Made by a program: the position numbers and the translations under genes. Under the pieces are notes generated by a model. The model did not search any database. It saw nothing but the letters and a program-made list of their open reading frames with translations, and was not told the DNA's origin. This document shows, piece after piece, positions 1-4,215 of a stretch of 10,511 nucleotides of DNA (positions within the stretch are counted from its first letter, which is position 1; every line of letters begins with the position of its first letter). The DNA lies in the NCBI GenBank assembly GCA_902803625.1, contig CADCQV010000222.1, positions 1 through 10,511 of the forward strand, in the 5' to 3' direction. The DNA comes from an uncultured Lachnospiraceae bacterium. GTDB lineage: Bacteria; Bacillota; Clostridia; Lachnospirales; Lachnospiraceae.

Positions 1-548
1 CCATCGGAGCTGGGATACCGCCCTATGAGATAAAGGAGATTATAGCTGTTTCCAAGGCGTATTCATCGGCGGTTGGAGCAGGTGCCTTTGTTTCCGAGAT
101 CTTCGGTGATGAGGCGGAGGCTCTTAGAAACCACGGCGGAGACGGCGGGGAATACGGCGCTACCACCGGTAGACCAAGGAGAGTCGGCTGGTACGATATT
201 GTCGCTTCAAGGTACGGCTGCCGTCTGCAGGGTGCTACCGATGTGGCACTCACTGTTCTGGATGCCCTTGGCTATCTTGATGAGATACCGGTCTGTGTGG
301 CATATGAGCTTGACGGGAAGGAAATACAGGAATTCCCCGTGACAAAGGATCTCGTCAGATGCAAGCCTGTATTAAAGACCTTTAAGGGCTGGAAATGCGA
401 TCTCCGCGGCATAAAGAGCTTTGAGGAGCTGCCGAAGGAGGCACAGGATTACGTCAATTTCATAGAGAAAAGCCTGGGCTACCCCATTACCATCGTAAGC
501 AACGGCCCTTCCCGGACGGACATCATTTACAGGAAGCCGTTGTTATGA
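1..548 (+). CDS. purA: Adenylosuccinate synthetase, C-terminal part (5' end outside window)
   Basis: This is the C-terminal ~180 residues of adenylosuccinate synthetase, read from base 3 in frame to the TGA at 546-548. The enzyme joins IMP and aspartate using GTP, the first committed step from IMP to AMP, in the cytoplasm. The segment IGAGIPP..AVSKAYSSAVGAGAF, the substrate-recognition loop TTGRPRR (162-182), GWYDIV, and the end motif SNGPSRTDII (matching STGPDRT of E. coli) follow the family in order. The family signature LTKLD, whose Lys and Asp contact the GTP guanine in E. coli, reads LTVLD here, so the Lys is Val and the Asp is kept. From memory, clostridial PurA proteins often carry this form, so it is probably a clade trait and not damage. 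Identification is firm. The start and N-terminal GTP-binding part lie outside the window. Confidence 0.96.
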   Translation, partial: IGAGIPPYEIKEIIAVSKAYSSAVGAGAFVSEIFGDEAEALRNHGGDGGEYGATTGRPRRVGWYDIVASRYGCRLQGATDVALTVLDALGYLDEIPVCVAYELDGKEIQEFPVTKDLVRCKPVLKTFKGWKCDLRGIKSFEELPKEAQDYVNFIEKSLGYPITIVSNGPSRTDIIYRKPLL

Positions 549-554
549 TCTTTT

Positions 555-650
555 GACATCCTGAGCGTCAGAAGTCTGTCATCCTGAGCGTCAGAAACCT
601 GTCATCCTGAGCGTCAGAAGTCTGTCATCCTGAGCGTAAGCGAAGGATCT
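555..650 (+). repeat. Tandem array of GTCATCCTGAGCG-type repeat, 4 units
   Basis: Units start at 555, 578, 601 and 624. The first three are exactly 23 bp (GTCATCCTGAGCG plus TCAGAAGTCT or TCAGAAACCT); the first begins GAC in place of GTC. The last unit is the fuller form, ending AAGCGAAGGATCT. The internal tails alternate AGTCT, AACCT, AGTCT. The same core occurs at 2366-2397 and 6699-6823, so this is a dispersed intergenic repeat of this genome. It resembles the palindromic GTCATCCTGAGCG..GAAGGATCT elements found in many bacterial chromosomes; that comparison is from memory. No coding function is expected. Confidence 0.9.
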
Positions 651-718
651 TTCCAACCGGCCTTGATAGTTTTTCGCACCGCTCAGAATGACACTAAACC
701 GGGGCATATGATCTTTTT

Positions 719-760
719 TTGAAATATATATACCATATCTTGTTATTATGTGATATTATG
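719..760 (+). promoter_or_regulatory. Possible promoter region of the lipoprotein gene
   Basis: This AT-rich tract holds TTGAAA (719-724) and two TATTAT boxes (744-749 and 754-759). The spacings of 19 and 29 nt are not ideal, so no single -35/-10 pair is convincing. It is the best promoter-like sequence between the repeat array and the lipoprotein start at 891. Confidence 0.25.
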
Positions 761-830
761 TTCAAAGTGTTGTGATTTGGAAACCCTTTTTAAGAGCGGA
801 CGGCTCCGGTGGTTTCTGTAATGTAAGGAA

Positions 831-861
831 CTGTTCATAAATAACTTTACGGTATGAACAG
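831..861. promoter_or_regulatory. Perfect 9-bp inverted repeat upstream of the lipoprotein gene
   Basis: CTGTTCATA (831-839) and TATGAACAG (853-861) are exact reverse complements separated by 13 nt. The element ends 29 nt before the ATG at 891 and just upstream of the GGAG ribosome binding site. It could be a protein-binding operator or an RNA hairpin in the 5' leader; the sequence does not decide between these. Confidence 0.45.
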
Positions 862-890
862 ATCTAAAGATGAATTGGAGATAATTATTT

Positions 891-2030
891 ATGAAAAAGA
901 ACCTGAGTATCCTTCTGGTTGCAGCCCTTTCTCTTTCAATGCTGCTTTCCGGATGCAAGAAAAAAGAAGAAGCTAAGGAACAGCCCACAGAGGCAAGTGA
1001 AGAACCCATTATCGCCGTAGCTCCCGAGGAACCTTCATCAGAGGCTCCTGCAGAGGAGGAAGAGGTGGAGGAGGAAGAGGTGGAGACCCCTCCCGACGGT
1101 ATGTATGCCAGCGAGCTTACAGGGGAGTGGATAGACGAATCCTTAAAGGATCAGAGGCCTATAGCCGTAATGGTTGATGATGAGAAGACCGCGCTTCCCC
1201 ACTTTGGTATCTCTACCTCGGATATTATGTATGAAATGGTTAATTCCACCCAGAATGAGGGAGTCACCAGATTTATGGTAATGGTGAAGGACTGGGGTGC
1301 CATTAAGCAGCTTGGTTCCATCAGAAGCACGAGACCCACCAACCTTCAGATCTTCCCTGAGTGGAATGCTGTTCTCTGTCATGACGGCGGTCCCTTCTGG
1401 AATGACAATTTCTACAAGAATCCATTTGTAGAGCGTTTCAGCGGTACCTTCTCCAGAGTTGATAACGGAAAGCCCAGGGAATTTACAGAGTACATACTTC
1501 CCGGGGATCTGGAAAAGAACTTTAAGAATACAGGCTTCAGCACCACCTATAACGAATACTATACGGGGCTTCCCCACTATCAGTTTGCCTCACATACAAA
1601 GCCGAATGACCTTTCACAGTATTCCGATGCAAAGACCTGCGAGAAGATAAGCCTGCCCTTCCATCATAATAACCCATGGCTCGAGTACGACAGTGAGAGC
1701 AAGACATATAAGTACTTCCAGTACAATCAGAAGGAGGTGGACGCAGGAAACGGCAATGTCCAGATCGCCTTTACCAATCTTCTTCTGCAGAATGCAAGGC
1801 TGGAGCGGTTGGATGACCATGGCTACATGATGTACTATCCCAGCGAATCAAACCGTGACGGCTGGTTCATCACGCAGGGAAAGGCTATCCCTGTAAAGTG
1901 GACGAAGCAGAACGACCTTGATGCTACCCGCTATTACGATATGGATGGTAACGAGATAAAGATAAATGTCGGAAAGACCTATGTTGCCCTGATACGTGAG
2001 GAAGAGTGGGGCGATATCGTAATGGAGTGA
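891..2030 (+). CDS. DUF3048 (YerB-like) lipoprotein
   Basis: This is a predicted membrane-anchored lipoprotein of 379 aa on the outer face of the cytoplasmic membrane. The N-terminus is a classic type II signal: KK, a hydrophobic stretch, then lipobox L19-S20-G21-C22, with Cys22 the lipidated residue. Residues ~26-72 form a Glu/Pro-rich low-complexity spacer that should hold the domain away from the membrane. From ~88 the sequence matches the DUF3048 N-terminal domain (RPIAVMVDD, YEMVNSTQNEGVTRFM, GSIRSTRP, CHDGGP). The C-terminal DUF3048 domain follows (~260-375, including RDGWFITQGKAIPVKW and GKTYVALI). The family includes B. subtilis YerB; no biochemical role is established that I know of. 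The start is supported by GGAG at 877-880, 10 nt before ATG. The gene ends 37 nt before a strong terminator, so it is probably monocistronic. Confidence 0.9.
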   Translation: MKKNLSILLVAALSLSMLLSGCKKKEEAKEQPTEASEEPIIAVAPEEPSSEAPAEEEEVEEEEVETPPDGMYASELTGEWIDESLKDQRPIAVMVDDEKTALPHFGISTSDIMYEMVNSTQNEGVTRFMVMVKDWGAIKQLGSIRSTRPTNLQIFPEWNAVLCHDGGPFWNDNFYKNPFVERFSGTFSRVDNGKPREFTEYILPGDLEKNFKNTGFSTTYNEYYTGLPHYQFASHTKPNDLSQYSDAKTCEKISLPFHHNNPWLEYDSESKTYKYFQYNQKEVDAGNGNVQIAFTNLLLQNARLERLDDHGYMMYYPSESNRDGWFITQGKAIPVKWTKQNDLDATRYYDMDGNEIKINVGKTYVALIREEEWGDIVME

Positions 2031-2067
2031 TAAGGATTCCTGAAAACAGGTACCGGAAAAACACAGA

Positions 2068-2097
2068 AAAAGCCCGCACCATATGCGGGCTTTTATT
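2068..2097 (+). terminator. Intrinsic terminator of the lipoprotein gene
   Basis: AAAAGCCCGCA (2068-2078) pairs perfectly with TGCGGGCTTTT (2084-2094) around a 5-nt CCATA loop, giving an 11-bp stem with a T-rich 3' side. It sits 37 nt after the lipoprotein stop codon. It ends about 9 nt before the ATG of the ferredoxin gene, so ferredoxin expression would need read-through or an unseen promoter. Confidence 0.92.
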
Positions 2098-2105
2098 GAA
2101 GGAAA

Positions 2106-2354
2106 ATGCTGAAAGATTTTTTGAAGTGGCTTGTAAAAAAAGAAAAGTGGTCGGACAGAAGCAGGGATCCCAGATTTTATGCCACTGAGGAGTGTGACTC
2201 CTGCAGGCTATGCTATGACGAATGTCCCACAGGGCATATCAAATGGATAAACAACAGACCCGAGTGGGAGAAGCCCTGCCTTATGTGTGCAAGCTGTGCC
2301 TATGTCTGTCCGGTTTCCGCAATAAAGTACGGCGTACCGCCGGCGGAATCCTGA
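2106..2354 (+). CDS. Small 2x[4Fe-4S] ferredoxin-like protein
   Basis: This 82-aa cytoplasmic protein has two complete CxxCxxCxxxCP motifs: Cys30/33/36/40 (CDSCRLCYDECP) and Cys58/61/64/68 (CLMCASCAYVCP). It should therefore bind two 4Fe-4S clusters and transfer electrons at low potential. The spacing and the intervening IKWINNRPEW segment resemble the ferredoxin module at the C-terminus of flavodoxin-ferredoxin fusion (EFR1-type) proteins, but no flavodoxin domain is present. Instead there is a short basic, aromatic N-terminal region (~25 aa). An in-frame TGA at 2097-2099 makes ATG 2106 the earliest ATG start. AAGG at 2099-2102 is only 3 nt from it, a poor ribosome binding site, so a TTG at 2121 is an alternative. 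The gene begins just beyond the upstream terminator. The redox partner is unknown. Confidence 0.82.
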   Translation: MLKDFLKWLVKKEKWSDRSRDPRFYATEECDSCRLCYDECPTGHIKWINNRPEWEKPCLMCASCAYVCPVSAIKYGVPPAES

Positions 2355-2365
2355 GGAGCGTTTTT

Positions 2366-2397
2366 GTCATCCTGAGGAGCGAAGCGACGAAGGATCT
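2366..2397 (+). repeat. Single copy of the GTCATCCTGAG...GAAGGATCT repeat
   Basis: This copy reads GTCATCCTGAGGAGCG, then AAGCGACGAAGGATCT, between the ferredoxin and YigZ-family genes. The 12-mer TCCTGAGGAGCG occurs at 2349-2360 and again at 2370-2381. The first of these overlaps the ferredoxin stop codon, so the repeat or part of it appears to have inserted or duplicated at the gene end. Confidence 0.85.
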
Positions 2398-2417
2398 TTA
2401 TAAATAATACAGACTTT

Positions 2418-3038
2418 ATGGAAAAGTACCGCACTCTAAAAGAAAACTCTATCTTTACCGGCGAGATAACGGAGAAAAAATCCAGATTCATAGCTTATCT
2501 TTCCCATGTTTCCTCTCCTGAAGAGGCTGTGAGTTTTTTAAACTCAATAAAGAAAAAACACTACGACGCGAAGCACAATTGCAGCGCGTACATAATCGCG
2601 GGTGAAGATGGAGCGCCGGACATCCTTCATTCCTCCGATGACGGGGAACCCTCCGGAACCGCGGGAAAGCCCATTATGAGTGTACTGTCCGGGGCGGGGT
2701 TAAAGAACGTTATCCTTGTGGTGACCAGATATTTTGGAGGCACACTTCTAGGTACCGGCGGTCTGGTACGTGCCTATACGGAAGCCTCAAAGGAAGCCCT
2801 GAAGGCTGCAGAAAAGGGCATAGTAAGGGTTACTGACAGCAGGGACCTGAGCTTTACCTTTGATTACCGGAATGAAGGGAAGGCGCGGAGGATACTGGAG
2901 GAATACGGCATTATTCCTGATAATACAGAGTATGGTGAACGGGTTTGTTTCCTTGTAAAAGCTGAGTCGGAGGTAGCGGGGCTTTTGACGGACACTCTGA
3001 CAGAGAGACTGTCCGGGGAAGTGGAGTTCAGATCCTGA
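2418..3038 (+). CDS. YigZ/YvyE (IMPACT, UPF0029) family protein
   Basis: At 206 aa this protein matches the usual length of the bacterial YigZ/YvyE family. The N-terminal UPF0029/IMPACT domain covers ~14-125: KKSRFIAYLSHV, KHNCSAYIIAG, SSDDGEPSGTAGKPI, and the signature VTRYFGGTLLGTGGLVRAY from residue 102. The C-terminal part (~135-205) fits the DUF1949 ferredoxin-fold domain of this family. The eukaryotic relative IMPACT is a translational regulator that binds Gcn1. In bacteria the biochemical role is not settled, and an RNA or translation-related role is a guess. No Shine-Dalgarno sequence is visible in the normal window before the ATG (nearest AGGA at 2391-2394, within the repeat, 23 nt away), so initiation may be weak or atypical. 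The start is chosen because MEKYRTLKENSIFTGEI aligns with the family N-terminus. Confidence 0.92.
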   Translation: MEKYRTLKENSIFTGEITEKKSRFIAYLSHVSSPEEAVSFLNSIKKKHYDAKHNCSAYIIAGEDGAPDILHSSDDGEPSGTAGKPIMSVLSGAGLKNVILVVTRYFGGTLLGTGGLVRAYTEASKEALKAAEKGIVRVTDSRDLSFTFDYRNEGKARRILEEYGIIPDNTEYGERVCFLVKAESEVAGLLTDTLTERLSGEVEFRS

Positions 3039-3078
3039 AAAATAAGCAGAAAGAACCGTCCCCGTTGACTTCTTTTTA

Positions 3079-3087
3079 TGATAGAAT
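3079..3087 (+). promoter_or_regulatory. Possible extended -10 promoter of the sigma factor gene
   Basis: TGATAGAAT is an extended -10 element (TGn followed by TAGAAT, 5 of 6 to TATAAT) and would start transcription about 28 nt before the sigma factor ATG. There is no good -35 at the right distance; TTGACT at 3065-3070 is too close (11 nt). The same TAGAAT box, after a T-run, also precedes the protease gene (4111-4116). Confidence 0.35.
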
Positions 3088-3121
3088 GTGCTGGATGATA
3101 CTCATCTGAAACGGAGAAGAT

Positions 3122-3625
3122 ATGGATATAGAGGCAATTTACAGGGAATACCACGACAAGGTATTGAATTTTATCAGAAGCAAGGTAAACATTCCGGAGG
3201 ATGCGGAGGATATCTGCTCAGACGTATTCATAAAGGTGCAGAGTTATCTCGGTGGCTATAACAGCGAGAAGGCCTCTTTATCTACCTGGATCTTTACGAT
3301 TGCCAGAAATACCATTATAGACTATTACAGAACCCATAAGACCACGGAGGAGATACCCGAGGAGCTTTCGTCAGACTTTCAGGTCGATAGTGAGCTCTTA
3401 AACCGGGAGACCCTGAATGAGCTTGCGGATGCCTTAAAAAAGCTCTCGGATGAGGAAAGAATGGTTATAGTGCTGCATTATTACGAGGGACTGAAGCTTA
3501 GGGAGATAGAAGCAAGGACAGGGCTCTCATACGGTCAGGTAAAGATAAGGCATAACAGCGCTTTGAAGGCTATGAAAGAATTTTTTACAAAAAAAGCTGC
3601 CAAAGGCGGTTTCAGCATCGTATAA
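3122..3625 (+). CDS. ECF-type sigma-70 family RNA polymerase sigma factor
   Basis: This 167-aa protein has only the two sigma domains of extracytoplasmic-function sigma factors. Region 2 spans ~6-75 (YHDKVLNFIRSKV, EDICSDVFIKV, and STWIFTIARNTIIDYYR at 54-70, which contacts core polymerase and melts -10 DNA). Region 4 spans ~100-157 (LSDEERMVIVLHYYEGLKLREI with a helix-turn-helix that reads the -35). The linker is acidic. GGAG at 3113-3116, 5 nt before ATG, supports the start. No classical anti-sigma factor (membrane segment or HxxxCxxC zinc motif) is encoded next to it. Its only close partner is the double-glycine-leader protein 38 nt downstream, with which it is probably co-transcribed up to the terminator at 4077-4109. 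ECF factors usually answer envelope or secreted signals. The target regulon is unknown and may include neighbouring genes. Confidence 0.93.
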   Translation: MDIEAIYREYHDKVLNFIRSKVNIPEDAEDICSDVFIKVQSYLGGYNSEKASLSTWIFTIARNTIIDYYRTHKTTEEIPEELSSDFQVDSELLNRETLNELADALKKLSDEERMVIVLHYYEGLKLREIEARTGLSYGQVKIRHNSALKAMKEFFTKKAAKGGFSIV

Positions 3626-3663
3626 ATAATCAGAACAGGAAATAAGCGGAGGAGGAGTAGAAT

Positions 3664-3972
3664 ATGAGTAATACAGGTAGAATGTTGAAAACACTGTTTG
3701 ACTATCAGAGATTTGAAGAAGCGAGCAGCCTTCAGGGTGTTATAGATGATACTATAAGAGGATCAAAAAATCTGAGGATGCTTTCAGATGATGAGCTCGA
3801 AAATGCAGCAGGTGGAGCGAATACCGGAGACGATGCGGTTGTTATCAGTGCCTACTGCCCATACTGCAGCGAGGATCCCGTAACTGGAAAGAAGGAAAAG
3901 CGGATGATAGAGCTTTATTCCGGCGGTAGGGGGCTCTGCCACAGCTGCTTCCGTTTGATCGAAGGATTATGA
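3664..3972 (+). CDS. Double-glycine-leader small protein with four-cysteine C-terminal part
   Basis: This 102-aa protein belongs to no family I can name with certainty. Residues 1-51 look like a RiPP/bacteriocin-type leader ending MLSDDELENAAGG (Gly50-Gly51). The LSxxEL..xxGG pattern is the one cut by C39-peptidase ABC exporters. The predicted core (52-102) is hydrophilic, has no membrane segment, and carries Cys65/68 (CPYC) and Cys92/95 (CHSC). That spacing suggests a zinc ribbon or two disulfides. The ribosome binding site is very strong (GGAGGAGG at 3648-3655, 8 nt before ATG), suggesting abundant product. The gene follows the ECF sigma factor by 38 nt and precedes a terminator. No exporter, radical SAM enzyme or lanthipeptide synthetase lies in the window. 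Alternatives are a zinc-ribbon regulator, even an unusual anti-sigma partner, or an unmodified exported peptide. The leader motif is seen; the function is inferred. Confidence 0.75.
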   Translation: MSNTGRMLKTLFDYQRFEEASSLQGVIDDTIRGSKNLRMLSDDELENAAGGANTGDDAVVISAYCPYCSEDPVTGKKEKRMIELYSGGRGLCHSCFRLIEGL

Positions 3973-3998
3973 TGAGTCCGCGTACTCTGCCGGGTGGT

Positions 3999-4050
3999 TA
4001 CCGGTAAGATTTCCGGTATTTTGGCGGGAAGATTCAGGTTCGGCGGACCT
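3999..4050 (+). other. Two small hairpins downstream of the four-cysteine protein gene
   Basis: TACCGG (3999-4004) pairs with CCGGTA (4013-4018) around an 8-nt loop and is followed by TTTT. AGGTTC (4036-4041) can pair with GGACCT (4045-4050) around GGC, with one G-T pair. The first could be a weak terminator; together they may form a structured 3' end before the main terminator at 4077-4109. Confidence 0.4.
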
Positions 4051-4076
4051 TAAAGACACAGAACTGATGTAATGAT

Positions 4077-4109
4077 AAAGCGGGGCATTGTGTTTGTTCC
4101 GCTTTTTTT
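4077..4109 (+). terminator. Intrinsic terminator after the sigma factor/small-protein unit
   Basis: AGCGGGGCA (4079-4087) pairs with TGTTCCGCT (4095-4103), with two G-T pairs, around a 7-nt loop. Extra A-T pairs extend the base and a run of seven T follows (4103-4109). It separates the ECF sigma/small-protein unit from the protease gene. Confidence 0.88.
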
Positions 4110-4116
4110 GTAGAAT
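4088..4116 (+). promoter_or_regulatory. Candidate promoter of the protease gene, overlapping the terminator
   Basis: TTGTGT (4088-4093, 4 of 6 to TTGACA) and TAGAAT (4111-4116, 5 of 6 to TATAAT) are 17 nt apart. Transcription would begin near 4123, giving a ~93-nt leader that carries the perfect inverted repeat at 4137-4160. The -35 lies inside the loop of the upstream terminator. Confidence 0.4.
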
Positions 4117-4136
4117 AAAGGTAACTATTCAGAACA

Positions 4137-4160
4137 GTCACTTGCGGAACCGCAAGTGAC
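4137..4160. promoter_or_regulatory. Perfect inverted repeat in the protease leader
   Basis: GTCACTTGCGG (4137-4147) and CCGCAAGTGAC (4150-4160) are exact reverse complements separated by AA. As RNA this forms a 10-bp stem with a GAAC loop. As DNA it is a near-ideal dimeric operator. It lies just downstream of the candidate promoter and 55 nt before the protease start, with no U-tract after it, so it is not a terminator. Confidence 0.75.
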
Positions 4161-4202
4161 GTATGAAAACCAATAAAGAATAACTATGCGACTCATTATA
4201 AG

Positions 4203-4208
4203 AAAGGA
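4203..4208 (+). promoter_or_regulatory. Ribosome binding site that fixes the protease start
   Basis: AAAGGA lies 7 nt before ATG 4216. The upstream in-frame ATG at 4186 has no comparable site and would add ten residues (MRLIIRKDRC) before a normal signal peptide, so 4216 is preferred. Confidence 0.8.
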
Positions 4209-4215
4209 CCGTTGT

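Larger units (their letters stand above)
549..890. other. Intergenic region between purA and the lipoprotein gene
   Basis: This 342-nt stretch has no credible gene. It contains a four-unit tandem array (555-650) and a partial inverted copy of the repeat (680-693). It also contains an AT-rich tract with promoter-like hexamers (about 719-760), a 9-bp perfect inverted repeat (831-839 with 853-861) and the ribosome binding site of the lipoprotein gene (GGAG at 877-880). No typical U-tract terminator for purA was found. The 624-636 repeat arm can pair with 680-693 (one mismatch), and a T7 run follows at 714-720, but the distance is too long for a standard intrinsic terminator. Confidence 0.7.

Noticed and set aside
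555..823. CRISPR arrays at 555-650 and 6699-6823
   Set aside because: The repeats are directly adjacent with no unique spacers, the units are degenerate, and no cas genes are near. They are tandem intergenic repeats.
1143..1577. Open frame of 144 codons on the minus strand
   Set aside because: It lies wholly inside the DUF3048 lipoprotein gene, which has clear domain matches. The minus frame shows no known motif or ribosome binding site.
3065..3070. TTGACT as a -35 box for the sigma factor gene
   Set aside because: It is only 11 nt from TAGAAT and no suitable -10 is found 16-18 nt downstream.
3122..3972. A classical zinc-binding anti-sigma factor (HxxxCxxC type) for the ECF sigma
   Set aside because: The downstream protein has CPYC and CHSC but no HxxxCxxC motif and no membrane segment, so it cannot be assigned to that family.
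3969..4007. A 12-codon frame (MMSPRTLPGGYR) overlapping the stop of the four-cysteine protein gene
   Set aside because: It is too short to support. Its end coincides with a hairpin arm and it lacks its own ribosome binding site.
4186..4215. Ten-residue N-terminal extension of the protease from ATG 4186
   Set aside because: AAAGGA sits 7 nt before ATG 4216, and the protein from there begins with a normal signal peptide; ATG 4186 has no ribosome binding site.
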